From: Lysobacterales bacterium
GTDB lineage: Bacteria; Pseudomonadota; Gammaproteobacteria; Xanthomonadales; Ahniellaceae
Assembly: GCA_016182785.1 (NCBI GenBank)
Contig: JACPFU010000012.1
Span: forward strand, 1 to 64,000
Direction: 5' to 3'
Length of the DNA: 64,000 bases
This document shows positions 16,672-25,624 of this stretch, one piece after another. Made by a program: the position numbers and the translations under genes. Below the pieces are notes generated by a model that was not told the DNA's origin, made no database searches, and worked only from the letters and a program-made list of their open reading frames with translations. The first letter of the stretch is position 1, and each line of letters opens with the position of its first letter.

Positions 16672-17087
16672 AGGTCGCGTTTGACAGCAACGTCTGGCTG
16701 AGCGGTCTCGTGGCACGAGGACTTTGCGCTGATCTGCTGCGCCATGCATTGCAGCTCCATGGACATGGAGGCTTCGAACTGATGCTGTGCGCGCCGGTTC
16801 GCGATGAAGTGCTGCGAATCCTGCGCGACAAATTCCGAGCCTCTGAATCCGCGCTGGATGCCGCGCGCGCCACGATGGCGAGCGCGCGCGAAATCGCGAA
16901 CGGAACCTGGCTGCCGCCGGCGGACTTTCCGGATGCGGACGATGCACCGATCATCGCCGCCGCACTGGCCGCCCATGCCGATCTGTTCGTCACCGGTGAC
17001 AAGGCATTGCTGGAGCTCCAAGCCGTGCTGAGCCTGCCGGTGATCGCGCCTCGCGAAGCGTACCTGCGCTTGCGTGGGCTCGCCTGA
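16668..17087 (+). CDS. PIN-family toxin of a CopG-PIN module
   Basis: 139 aa from TTG 16668, which overlaps the antitoxin stop (TTGA); no ATG is available near the conserved start KVAFDSNVWLSGL. It matches the 'putative toxin component, PIN family' group: D6, E47 (VRDEVL), D90 region (FPDADDAPIIAAAL) and D110 region (FVTGDKALLEL). Predicted Mg2+-dependent ribonuclease. It is the third toxin in 10 kb. Translational coupling through the overlapping start probably keeps toxin below antitoxin. Confidence 0.88.
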   Translation: MKVAFDSNVWLSGLVARGLCADLLRHALQLHGHGGFELMLCAPVRDEVLRILRDKFRASESALDAARATMASAREIANGTWLPPADFPDADDAPIIAAALAAHADLFVTGDKALLELQAVLSLPVIAPREAYLRLRGLA

Positions 17088-17122
17088 GCGCGCCTGCGCC
17101 AGCGCCCCGAATCGTTGAGAGC

Positions 17123-17581
17123 TCAATCCAGACCGAGCAGGTCGGCCCAGAGGTTGCGCGTGCAACCGTGGCGCAGTGCGCTGCGCCGGTTGGTCAGGTG
17201 GGCGCAGGCGAGCAGCAACCCGCCGCCGACCAGCATGGCTGCATGCACCACGACCGGCTGATGGATCAGGAACGCCGCCGCGAGCATCAGCAGCGCCGAA
17301 GCCGAGTACAGGCCCAGCACCAGGCGCCAGCGATGCGTGCAGTACGCCGCGCCGATCACCGCCGCGCCAAACAGCAGCGCGATCGCGACCGCCCATTGGT
17401 CGAAGACATGCGAAGCCAGCCAGTGCGCACCCGCCAAGGGGGCAACCGCGAGCAGCACCGGCAGTGCGGCGCAGTGCAACGCACAAGCGAACGACGCACC
17501 GGCACCGAGCCAATCGAGGCGGTGATGCCAGCGCTGGCGACGGGCTTCCTGCGGGGAGGACAGGGTTTGGACTGGATGCAC
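17123..17581 (-). CDS. MerC domain membrane protein
   Basis: 152 aa, start GTG 17581 (no nearby ATG). Four hydrophobic segments, and the MerC metal-binding motif in the first (FACALHCAALPVLLAVAPL, Cys-x3-Cys-type pair). MerC proteins import mercuric or other metal ions across the inner membrane; chromosomal homologues are often not linked to mercury resistance. There is no merR, merA, merT or merP here, so the role may be general metal handling. The tail holds an extra Cys (HGCTRNLW). Confidence 0.8.
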   Translation of the reverse strand: MHPVQTLSSPQEARRQRWHHRLDWLGAGASFACALHCAALPVLLAVAPLAGAHWLASHVFDQWAVAIALLFGAAVIGAAYCTHRWRLVLGLYSASALLMLAAAFLIHQPVVVHAAMLVGGGLLLACAHLTNRRSALRHGCTRNLWADLLGLD

Positions 17582-17809
17582 GGCGGATCGGTGCGAACGG
17601 GGTGGTGGCTAGTGTGACTTTATAACAGCGAAATGCCAAGCACCGCCGCGTGGGGCACCGTCGACTCCGACTCCCTCGCGGCCGTTCGCGGCACGGACAC
17701 CGGGTCGGACGGCTTGCGCTCGAACCCCGGACGAGGCGGCTGCACGGCTGCGGACACTGTCGAAATCGGAGGCAATCTTCAGAGTTGTGGAGTTCATCAC
17801 GCGAACAAC

Positions 17810-17825
17810 GTGCGCGTTCGCGCAC
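17810..17825. promoter_or_regulatory. Perfect palindrome upstream of the DUF1800 gene
   Basis: GTGCGCG-TT-CGCGCAC lies 74 bp before the DUF1800 ATG, inside a 317-bp gene-free stretch (17582-17898). It could be a regulator site or a small hairpin. Nothing else coding is visible in this gap. A TACAAA -10-like box follows at about 17867. Confidence 0.3.
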
Positions 17826-17898
17826 TTGCATGCGTCGCGTTCACAACCGCCAAACGGATTCCGGGCTACAAATCTTCACGTTCAATCGCGAGTACGCC

Positions 17899-19677
17899 AT
17901 GAGCCCGATCCGATCTGCCGCCGCCGTGCTTTTCCTGGCCCTGCTGGGCGCATCCGCCGCTCGCGCCGGCGACCTGCTATTCACCGCCAGCTTCGATGAA
18001 CCCGCCGAAGGCCCCTACAACGACTATGAGGCCGCGCGCTTCCTGACCCAGGCGACGTTCGGGCCGACGCTCCCGGAGATCCAGCGTCTGCGCCAGATCG
18101 GCTACAACGCCTGGCTCGACGAGCAGCTGAGCCTGGCGTTCTCCTCGCATCGCGCGTACCTCGACGCGCTGGCCGCAGCAAACCAGGACGTCGGCCAGAA
18201 CGTCCGCAACGAGGCCTTCATCCAGCGCGCCCTGACCGCACCCGACCAGTTGCGACAGCGACTGGCGTTCGCACTGAGCGAGATCCTGGTGGTTTCCGAC
18301 CAGGGTGCCGGCCTCGGCGGGGAACCGTTCGCACTGGCGCACTACTACGACCTGCTTGGCACCCATGGCTTCGGCAGCTACCGCGCACTGCTGGAACAGG
18401 TGACGCTGAGCCCGGTGATGGGCCGCTATCTGTCGATGCTGCAGAATCGCAAGCCCGACGATGCCGCCAACGTCCGCCCGGACGAGAACTACGCGCGCGA
18501 AATCATGCAGCTGTTCTCGGTCGGCCTGGTGCAGCTCAACGTCGATGGCAGTGCGGTCGACGGCGCACCCGGCACGCCAGGCCTGCAGACGGTGCCGACC
18601 TTCGACCAGGACACCATCCGCGGCTTCGCGCACGTGTTCACCGGCTGGACCTTCAACGGCTGTCCGGTGCGTGAGTTCGAGTGGTGCGGACCCGGCGAGA
18701 CCGGCGCCGGCTGGCTGCAACCGATGCAGACCCCCGAGGGGCCGTGGTGGGGCAACTCGCCGCCCTGGTTTGTCTGGCATGCCTACCTGGGCAACAAGCA
18801 ACTGCTGGTCTACCCGGGGGTCGCGCTCGCCGGCGGGGTCCTGAGCGGATCAGCGGAACCGGGCGGCGCGCATGGCAATCCGACGCCATACTCGAACCTG
18901 AGTGCGGCGCTCGACAACGTCGCCGCGCACCCCAACGTCGGCCCGTTCCTGGCCCGGCGCCTGATCCAGCGTTTCGTCACCAGCAACCCGGAACCCGACT
19001 ACATCGCCCGCGTCGCCGCCGTGTTCAACAACAACGGCAGCGGCGTGCGCGGCGACCTGCGCGCGGTGACGCGCGCGATCCTGATGGATCCGGACGCGCG
19101 CATCCGGGCCGCCAGCGGCTCGCACCAGGGCAAGCTGCGCGAGCCACTGCTGCGCATGACGCAGCTGTGGCGCGCGTTCTCGGCCAGCAATGCCACCGGT
19201 CGCTACCAGGATTGGTGGGTGTGGTGGCCAGGCCAGTACGTGCCGCAAATGCCGCTGCATGCGCGCACCGTGTTCAATTTCTTCCTGCCTGACTACCAGC
19301 CGGCCGGCGAGGTCGCCGCCGGCGGTTGGGTCGCCCCGGAGTTCCAGATCCAGACCGACGGCTATGTCACCAACTTCAGCAACGTGCTCGACAACATGGC
19401 CTGGAACTACATCGGCAACCCGAGCCCGTGGGCCGATCCCGATGCCACGCGTATCAACCTCGCCGGCGAACGTGCACTGGCCGGCGACGCCAGCATCGAC
19501 CGGCTGTTGGAACGCCTCGACGTGCTGATGCTGTCCGGGTCGATGAGCACGCACATGCGCAACACCCTGCGCAGCTACCTGCTCGCCATCCCGGCGAACG
19601 ACGAGAACGGCTACCGGCGCGTCTGGGAAGCGCTGTGGCTGATCCTGGTCTCTCCCGAATACGTCATCGAGAAGTGA
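17899..19677 (+). CDS. Exported DUF1800 domain protein
   Basis: 592 aa with a signal peptide ([23 protein letters not shown]). Directly after cleavage comes [11 protein letters not shown], which resembles the C-terminal motif of two other secreted proteins in the window. The DUF1800 domain runs from about residue 47 ([20 protein letters not shown]) to the end and includes [18 protein letters not shown], the family's most conserved stretch. Function is unknown; such genes almost always precede a DUF1501 gene, as here (8-bp gap), implying a joint exported complex. ATG 17899 fits the signal peptide; longer frames upstream are not plausible. Confidence 0.9.
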   Translation: MSPIRSAAAVLFLALLGASAARAGDLLFTASFDEPAEGPYNDYEAARFLTQATFGPTLPEIQRLRQIGYNAWLDEQLSLAFSSHRAYLDALAAANQDVGQNVRNEAFIQRALTAPDQLRQRLAFALSEILVVSDQGAGLGGEPFALAHYYDLLGTHGFGSYRALLEQVTLSPVMGRYLSMLQNRKPDDAANVRPDENYAREIMQLFSVGLVQLNVDGSAVDGAPGTPGLQTVPTFDQDTIRGFAHVFTGWTFNGCPVREFEWCGPGETGAGWLQPMQTPEGPWWGNSPPWFVWHAYLGNKQLLVYPGVALAGGVLSGSAEPGGAHGNPTPYSNLSAALDNVAAHPNVGPFLARRLIQRFVTSNPEPDYIARVAAVFNNNGSGVRGDLRAVTRAILMDPDARIRAASGSHQGKLREPLLRMTQLWRAFSASNATGRYQDWWVWWPGQYVPQMPLHARTVFNFFLPDYQPAGEVAAGGWVAPEFQIQTDGYVTNFSNVLDNMAWNYIGNPSPWADPDATRINLAGERALAGDASIDRLLERLDVLMLSGSMSTHMRNTLRSYLLAIPANDENGYRRVWEALWLILVSPEYVIEK

Positions 19678-19685
19678 GGAACGCC

Positions 19686-21158
19686 ATGAATCGCCGCGAT
19701 CTGCTCAAGCGTTCCCTCTGCCTCGCCGCATCCAGTGCGGCATTCACCTCGCTCGCCGGAAAATTCTCGCTGGCGCAGGCGGCCTCACTCGGCAAGAACT
19801 CGCGGGCGCTGATCGGCAACGACTACCGCGCGCTGGTCTGCGTGTTCCTGTACGGGGGCAACGACAGCTTCAACATGATCGTTCCGCGCGACGTGTCCGC
19901 GCATGCCACCTACACCGCCACGCGCTCCGGCATCGCGGTGCCGCGCAACGAGCTGGTGGCACTGACCCCGACCGCGAGCGGCGCCGCGTACGGACTGCAC
20001 CCGGGGGTTGCCACCGGCGCCGGCACGCCGCCGCATCCTTCGGTCTCGGCGCTGGCCGGGCTGTTCAACCAGGCCAGCAGTCCGCTCGCCATCGTCGCGA
20101 ACTGCGGCCCGCTGCTCCACCCGATCACCAAGACCCAGTACCAGAACGAGTCGGTACCGGTACCGGCGCAACTGTTCTCGCATGACGACCAGGCGAACTG
20201 CTGGCAGAGCCCGAGCGCAGACAGCGTCGCGCGTATCGGCTGGGGTGGAATGCTCGCCGACCGTTTCGGCGCCGGCAACCCGAACCAGAACCTGGCGATG
20301 ACCATCTCCACCGATGGCGAAAACGTGTTTCAGTCCGGCGACACCATCGTGCCTTACTTCCTGAATGCCTGGGGCGTGGACCGCATCGACAACATCGATC
20401 CGACCTGGTCGGAACCGACCGAACGTCGCGCCGCGCTCTACCAGCTGTTGAACGGCCCGCTCGCGCATCCGCTGGAGCGCACCTACGCGACCGGCTTCAA
20501 GCGCACGGTGTCGAACTACGAGCAGGTCATCTCGGCGCTGGACGGTGCCATCAACTTCGACGCGATCTTCGGTACCGACGAAGCGATCGAGGACTACCTC
20601 ACGCGCCAGCTGAAGATGGTCGCGCGACTGATCTCGGCGCGCGACACGCTGCAGATGCAACGCCAGATCTTCTTCGTTGGCCTCGGAGGTTTCGACAACC
20701 ACGACACCCAGCTCGCCGACCATCCGGCGCTGCTGCGGGCCATCGCCAACGGCCTCACCAGGTTCTACCAGGCAACCCAGGCGATGGGCATCGCCAACCA
20801 GGTCACCACGTTCACCGCGAGCGAATTCGGGCGCACGCTGACCAACAACGGCGACGGCACCGACCATGGCTGGGGCGGTCATCATCTGGTCCTCGGCGGG
20901 GCTGTGAACGGCGGACGCTTCTACGGCCGCTTCCCGAGCCTCGCGCAGGGAGCCGCGAATCCGGACGACGCCGGCTGGGGCCAGATCATCCCCACCACCA
21001 GCGTCGACCAGTACGCATGGACGCTCGCACGTTGGTACGGACTGCCCGACGATGCCGGCGGTCGCGGCCTGGTGTTCCCGAACGTCACCCGCTTCACCGA
21101 CATCAGCCAGGGCGGTACCGGCTCCCACCACCTCGGCTTCCTGCCGGCCGCAGTCTGA
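19686..21158 (+). CDS. DUF1501 domain protein, Tat-exported
   Basis: 490 aa. The N-terminus [20 protein letters not shown] has a twin-arginine motif (N-R-R-D-L-L), so it is exported folded by Tat. The DUF1501 family has an alkaline-phosphatase/sulfatase-like fold: [18 protein letters not shown] at the start, [14 protein letters not shown] in the middle and TASEFGRTL...[13 protein letters not shown] near the end carry candidate metal ligands (D, H). The reaction is unknown. A GAGGA site precedes the ATG, and the gene is translationally close to the DUF1800 partner. Confidence 0.92.
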   Translation: MNRRDLLKRSLCLAASSAAFTSLAGKFSLAQAASLGKNSRALIGNDYRALVCVFLYGGNDSFNMIVPRDVSAHATYTATRSGIAVPRNELVALTPTASGAAYGLHPGVATGAGTPPHPSVSALAGLFNQASSPLAIVANCGPLLHPITKTQYQNESVPVPAQLFSHDDQANCWQSPSADSVARIGWGGMLADRFGAGNPNQNLAMTISTDGENVFQSGDTIVPYFLNAWGVDRIDNIDPTWSEPTERRAALYQLLNGPLAHPLERTYATGFKRTVSNYEQVISALDGAINFDAIFGTDEAIEDYLTRQLKMVARLISARDTLQMQRQIFFVGLGGFDNHDTQLADHPALLRAIANGLTRFYQATQAMGIANQVTTFTASEFGRTLTNNGDGTDHGWGGHHLVLGGAVNGGRFYGRFPSLAQGAANPDDAGWGQIIPTTSVDQYAWTLARWYGLPDDAGGRGLVFPNVTRFTDISQGGTGSHHLGFLPAAV

Positions 21159-21233
21159 TCCGGATTGCGGTCGCGCCACGGCTTTCGGCTATGCTCGGGC
21201 GCCAGCAGTGGTTTACTGGCGCTGGAGGACGGG

Positions 21234-21830
21234 ATGCTGTTGCAGGTTGCACAGAAGGCCGATCTGGATTCGACCCGGGTGCTGTCGCTCGACTCGAACG
21301 GACGCATTCTCGACTGGATGAGCTGGCAGGAAGCCACCTGCCTGTACGTGCGCGGCGCGGTGGCGTGGACCATCGGCGATCCGTGCCTCACCGTGCATGG
21401 CGGCCGCAGCCGCGCCACCGGCGCGCAGAGCATCGTCGAACTGCACCCGATCGTCGCCAGCCGCGGCCATGCGCGCCCGGGCTTGATGGCGCCGGCACCG
21501 GCATTGACCAACGCCGCGTTGTTCGCGCGCGACCGCTACCTGTGCATGTACTGCGGCCAGCACTTCAGCCGCCCGCAGTTGACCCGCGACCATGTGCTGC
21601 CGACCTCGCGCGGCGGTCGCGACGTGTGGGAGAACGTGGTCAGCGCCTGCCTTGCCTGCAACGTGCACAAGGGCGGGCGCACGCCGCAACAGGCGAACAT
21701 GCCGCTGCTGGCGATTCCCTATCGCCCGAGCTGGGTTGAACACCTGATCCTGTCGAACCGCAACATCCTGTCCGACCAGATGCAGTTCCTGGTCAGCCAC
21801 CTGCCGCGCGACCGCCGCGTCCACGCCTGA
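21234..21830 (+). CDS. HNH endonuclease family protein
   Basis: 198 aa, ATG 21234 after GGAGG. The C-terminal half holds a complete HNH site: LCMYCGQHF (C-x2-C), TRDHVLPTSRGG (the first His of HNH), WENVVSACLACNVHKGG (Asn, second C-x2-C and final His). The N-terminal half (about 1-90) is a separate conserved domain (VLSLDSNGRILDWMSWQEATCLYVRG) common to a chromosomal HNH group in proteobacteria. These are not phage or homing enzymes by context; their role is unclear, perhaps DNA repair or defence. A TATGCT -10-like box lies at 21190-21195. Confidence 0.88.
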   Translation: MLLQVAQKADLDSTRVLSLDSNGRILDWMSWQEATCLYVRGAVAWTIGDPCLTVHGGRSRATGAQSIVELHPIVASRGHARPGLMAPAPALTNAALFARDRYLCMYCGQHFSRPQLTRDHVLPTSRGGRDVWENVVSACLACNVHKGGRTPQQANMPLLAIPYRPSWVEHLILSNRNILSDQMQFLVSHLPRDRRVHA

Positions 21831-21876
21831 GCGGCCGGCTCTGGCACAATGCGCGCCCGCCCTGCGAGAGCGCGCC

Positions 21877-22275
21877 ATGCTGTCGGCCATCCCCCTGCTT
21901 TCCATCGTGCTGCTGCTCGCGAACCTGGTTGCGTTCGGAGCCCAGACCGGCTTCGCCGAGCCGCTGTTCGTGCTGACCCTGCCCTCCGGCGGCGGCGTCG
22001 CCTTCGCGACCGGCGACGTGCTGGTCGTGCTCGGCCTGTTCCTGCTCTACGTCGAGATCTTCAAGGCGACCCGTACCAGTTCGATGAGCGTGCTCGACCA
22101 CGCACTGTCGTTGATCGTGTTCATCGTCGCGCTGGTCGAACTGCTGATCGCACCCAGGTTCGCCCACCCCGCGTTCTTCGCGGTGGCAACCATGTGCCTG
22201 ATCGACGTGATCGCCGGCTTCACCGTCACCATCGCGAGCGCCCGCCGCGACTTCGCTCCCGTCAATCAGGGTTGA
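21877..22275 (+). CDS. Four-TM membrane protein of unknown function
   Basis: 132 aa. Four hydrophobic segments (about 3-22, 45-62, 73-93, 100-118) separated by short loops. There is a charged motif (LYVEIFKATRTSSMSVLDHALS) between the second and third. No family recognised with confidence, though similar small inner-membrane proteins are widespread in this order. It is followed after 4 bp by the methyltransferase gene, so the two are probably cotranscribed. Confidence 0.65.
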   Translation: MLSAIPLLSIVLLLANLVAFGAQTGFAEPLFVLTLPSGGGVAFATGDVLVVLGLFLLYVEIFKATRTSSMSVLDHALSLIVFIVALVELLIAPRFAHPAFFAVATMCLIDVIAGFTVTIASARRDFAPVNQG

Positions 22276-22279
22276 GTGC

Positions 22280-23038
22280 ATGAGTTCCGATCTGGAAGCG
22301 CGCGCGCTGGCGCGGCCGTGGTTCTATCCGTTCCGGCTGCGAAGCGGCGCGACCACCCCGAGCTATGACGGTGGCTGGCTCGACGGCATCCACCACACCC
22401 GCTCGGCCATGCTCGCGACCGCACTGCGCGCGCGCTTTGGCGACACGTTCGGCCAGCTCGATGCCGTCGACCTCGCCTGTCACCAGGGCTGGTTCTCGGT
22501 GCAGCTTGCGCAACTCGGGTTTCGCGACGTGCTCGCCGTGGATGCCCGCGCCGAACACATCGCCGACGCCACCCTGATCCGCGACGCGCTCGGCCTCGCG
22601 CAGGTGCGCCTGCTGCAGTCGGACGTGCACGCGATCGACAGCGAAGCACTCGGCAAGTTCGACGTCTGCCTGTGCCTGGGGCTGATCTACCACCTGGAAA
22701 ACCCGGTCGGCGCACTGCGCGTCGCGCGCGCGCTGACCCGTCACGTGTGCGTGGTCGAGACCCAGGTGGTGCCGAACCTCGGCGGCATGGTCGACTACGG
22801 CAGCTACAAGTTCGTGCGCCCGCTCAAGGGCTCGTTCGGGATCATCGACGAAACCGATGACACCCACGGCCCGGAAGCGAGCACCACCGGCATCTGCCTG
22901 GTGCCGAGTACCGAGGCACTGTGCTGGATCATGCGCAAGATCGGTTTCGCACGCGTCGAGGTACTGCCGGTGCCCGCAGATGGCTACGAACAGCTGGTGC
23001 ACGGCAAGCGCGTGATGGTCGCCGGCTACGTCGACTGA
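22280..23038 (+). CDS. Class I SAM-dependent methyltransferase, CmoB-like (DUF1698 type)
   Basis: 252 aa. SAM-binding motif I is VDLACHQGWFSVQLAQLG, motif II VLAVDARAEH, and motif IV FDVCLCLGLIYHLENP, as in CmoB-like tRNA (mo5U34) methyltransferases. True CmoB is longer (about 320 aa) and this protein lacks part of its N-terminus, so the substrate may differ. The C-terminal CLVPSTEALCWIMRKIGF is also seen in that group. It is four bases downstream of a membrane protein gene and convergent with chpC. Confidence 0.8.
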   Translation: MSSDLEARALARPWFYPFRLRSGATTPSYDGGWLDGIHHTRSAMLATALRARFGDTFGQLDAVDLACHQGWFSVQLAQLGFRDVLAVDARAEHIADATLIRDALGLAQVRLLQSDVHAIDSEALGKFDVCLCLGLIYHLENPVGALRVARALTRHVCVVETQVVPNLGGMVDYGSYKFVRPLKGSFGIIDETDDTHGPEASTTGICLVPSTEALCWIMRKIGFARVEVLPVPADGYEQLVHGKRVMVAGYVD

Positions 23039-23051
23039 AGCCGGCGTCAGG

Positions 23052-23522
23052 TCAGGCGGCGACGCCGGCGATCGCGTCGCTGATCATGCGCTCGATGCCG
23101 ACCAGATCGGGCACGATCGCCTGATCGTCGCGGACCAGCACGGTATGCGCGATGCCGACGCCGTGCGCCTCGCCCTCGCCGGTGTCGACCATGGTCTCGG
23201 CCGAGATCGTGGTCAGGCGCGGAAAGCCTTGCGCCACCATCGCCAGGAACGGCATCTTGGGATTGCCGCCGAGCGCTTTCAGCACGGTGACCTTGGCGTT
23301 GACACCGCCTTCCTTCGGCGCCAGGCCGGCGAGCATCGAGAACGAGACCAGCGGCACGCGCCAGCCGCGCCAGCGCGTGCGCCCGAGCAACCAGGCCGGG
23401 GCGTTCTCGATCGGTTCCGGGGTCGAGTAGGTGATGATCTCGGTGACGTTGGCGTTGGGCAGCAGCACGCGGCCATTGGTCACGGTGATCATCAGCCCGC
23501 GGATTTCGGTTTGCTTTTCCAT
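23052..23522 (-). CDS. chpC: CheW-like protein ChpC
   Basis: 156 aa, a single CheW domain (VTNGRVLLPNANVTEIITYSTPEPIENAPAWLLGRTRWRGWRVPLVSF). In the Pil-Chp pathway ChpC is the second CheW-type adaptor, linking additional receptors to ChpA. It is the last gene of the seven-gene chemosensory operon and starts 17 bp after the chpB stop. The usual core W-R-G-x-x-V-P-L is intact. Confidence 0.88.
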   Translation of the reverse strand: MEKQTEIRGLMITVTNGRVLLPNANVTEIITYSTPEPIENAPAWLLGRTRWRGWRVPLVSFSMLAGLAPKEGGVNAKVTVLKALGGNPKMPFLAMVAQGFPRLTTISAETMVDTGEGEAHGVGIAHTVLVRDDQAIVPDLVGIERMISDAIAGVAA

Positions 23523-23539
23523 CTGTCGCGCTCCCGTCC

Positions 23540-25624
23540 CTACGCCTTGCCGAAGCGACGGACAAATTCCGCCGCGAGGTCGGCCGGCGTACCGATGAAG
23601 CCGACGATACCGGCCTCCATCGCGCCGTCGATCATCGAACTCACCACGCAGGTCGCCGGATCCTGCACCCAGACATTGCCGCCCTTCGCCGCCAGGCGCT
23701 TGGCGCCCTCGATGGCGTCATGCGCCATGCCGCTGAAGATGATCGCTCCGGCATCGGCACCGAACCGGTCGGCGACGTCGATCAGCACGCGGTCGATCGA
23801 TGGGCTGTAGGGCGAGGCCTCGTCCAGCGCGACGACCTTCACCTCACCGCTCGGATCAAGCAGCATGCGCTCGGCGATCGGTGCCACCAGCACCTGGCCA
23901 TGGCCGGCTTGCATGCCGGCGCTGGCGATCGCCACCGGCAGTCGCGTCGCCTTCTGCAGCTGCGCCACCATCAGGTCGACGAAGTCGGCGCCCATGTGCT
24001 GGGCGAGCACGAAACAGGCCTGCACGCCCGGAGGGATGTTGGCGAGGAACTCGCGCACCGCATCGGGCCCGCCGATCGAGGCACCGAGCACCCAAGCGCG
24101 TCGGATCGCGCCTGCCGCGGGGCGCGCGACCGCGGCGCCGCCCACCGGTGTCGTCTCTGCGGCCGCGGTCATCGCCGCGAACTCGCGCATGAACTCGTCT
24201 TCCTCGGCACTGCTGGTGGTCACTTCGCTGCCCGAGCTCAGGCCGAGGTCGCCGAACGACAGTTCCAGCGTCTCCTCCAGTCTGCCGGCCGCCGCCGCGG
24301 GGGTGCTGGCCGCGGGCGTCAGATCCTCCAGGCCGAAGTCGAGATCGTCGAAGGGCGAGGCCGAGGGTGCCGCGGCCACCGGCGCCGGAGCCGGAGTCGG
24401 TGCGGCCGCATCCGCGTCCAGCGGCTCCAGCGACAAGCCGAGATCGGCAAAGGGGTTGTCCTCGACCACGGGCGCAGGCGCCGGCTTCGGCGGGGTTGCC
24501 ACCGGCGGCGGTGTCGGCGCCGGCGCAGCACTCGCCGCCTTGGGCGTTGCCGGGGCCGGGGTCTCGTCGATCGGTTCGAGCGTCAGCCCCTCCAGATCGA
24601 ACGGGAAATCGAAATCCGCGGCAGCCGGGGCTGCGGCGGCTGGCGCCGGAGCCGGCGCGGCGGGGGCCTCGTCCTGGGGCTCCAGTTCGAGCGTCAGCCC
24701 GGCGAGCAGGCTCGGCCGTTCCTCGCGTGACGGAGGCGGTGGAGTTCCCGGAGCCGGCGGCGGCGGCTTGGCTTCGGCGGTCCGCGGCGCCTCCCGGGCA
24801 AGCAGGTCGTCGAGCCCCATCGGAACGTCTGCTGCCGGCGCCGGTTCATCGAAGTTCAGATCGGCGAACGCGAGCAGATCGTCGGCAACCGCTGGGGTCG
24901 GGTCCGCGGCGGGCTGCGCACGCGGAGCCGGCGCTTCGCTCGCTGCCGGCTCGCTGAGATCGAGCTCGAGCCCGAGATCGGCGAACGGATTGTCGGGCGA
25001 CGCGGTGCTGGGGGCGGCGGGAGCGGCCAGGCCGAAATCGCCGAGCAGGGCATTGAGGTCGTCGGCTGCGGGCGGGGTGTTCTTCGCCTCCAGCTTGGTT
25101 GCGTGCATGTCGAACGAGGCCAGCGCGTTGGCGATGGCATCGGTCGCGTCGCGCATCGACGCGTCGCTGACGCTCGGCGCGTCGAGCGAGCGCGGCATCG
25201 CGGAACTGGTCAGCGCATGCTGCGGCATGCTGCGCACCGGCACCGCTTCGGCACCGGGCGGCCGCGGCGGCAGCAATTCGGCGTCGCCGATGATCTTTGC
25301 GGCCAAGTGCCGCGCCCAGCGCGCCAGGTCGTAGCCGGAGAGCTTGCTGCTGACCTCGCCATCGTTGAACACGACCTTGATGCTGTCGTCGACCAGCAGT
25401 TCGTCGATCGCCTGCAACTGCTCGTCGCTGTCCGGGTCGAGGTTCACGATCACCACCTGCGCCCCGGACCGCGCCAGCGCGGCGCGGTCAAACGCCGCGG
25501 TTTCGGTCTCATAGACGATGCTGGCGCCGCTGTCGCGCAACGCATCCCGCAGGTGCGCGTGCAGGTCTCCGGACTGGTAGACCAACGCGACCGCGACTTC
25601 GACTCTGGTCTCAATGGACGGCAC
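23540..25624 (-). CDS. chpB: Pil-Chp protein-glutamate methylesterase (CheB-type) with long Ala/Pro linker
   Basis: 694 aa from GTG 25624, preceded by GAGG and overlapping the chpA stop by 14 bp. Residues 1-110 form a degenerate receiver-like domain (QVVIVNLDPDSDEQ). About 130-500 is a low-complexity Ala/Pro/Asp linker with repeated DNPFADLGLxLE-type motifs. The C-terminal CheB esterase (about 505-690) has the catalytic Ser in LGASIGGPDAV, His in LAQHMG and Asp in SGMAHDAIEG. It removes methyl groups from PilJ. The linker is far longer than in simple CheB proteins. Confidence 0.88.
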   Translation of the reverse strand: MPSIETRVEVAVALVYQSGDLHAHLRDALRDSGASIVYETETAAFDRAALARSGAQVVIVNLDPDSDEQLQAIDELLVDDSIKVVFNDGEVSSKLSGYDLARWARHLAAKIIGDAELLPPRPPGAEAVPVRSMPQHALTSSAMPRSLDAPSVSDASMRDATDAIANALASFDMHATKLEAKNTPPAADDLNALLGDFGLAAPAAPSTASPDNPFADLGLELDLSEPAASEAPAPRAQPAADPTPAVADDLLAFADLNFDEPAPAADVPMGLDDLLAREAPRTAEAKPPPPAPGTPPPPSREERPSLLAGLTLELEPQDEAPAAPAPAPAAAAPAAADFDFPFDLEGLTLEPIDETPAPATPKAASAAPAPTPPPVATPPKPAPAPVVEDNPFADLGLSLEPLDADAAAPTPAPAPVAAAPSASPFDDLDFGLEDLTPAASTPAAAAGRLEETLELSFGDLGLSSGSEVTTSSAEEDEFMREFAAMTAAAETTPVGGAAVARPAAGAIRRAWVLGASIGGPDAVREFLANIPPGVQACFVLAQHMGADFVDLMVAQLQKATRLPVAIASAGMQAGHGQVLVAPIAERMLLDPSGEVKVVALDEASPYSPSIDRVLIDVADRFGADAGAIIFSGMAHDAIEGAKRLAAKGGNVWVQDPATCVVSSMIDGAMEAGIVGFIGTPADLAAEFVRRFGKA

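Noticed and set aside
17123..17581. Mercury-resistance operon
   Set aside because: Only a MerC-like protein is present, with no merR, merT, merP or merA.
21836..21860. Second sigma-54 promoter (TGGCACA near 21842)
   Set aside because: The -12 TTGC element is missing.
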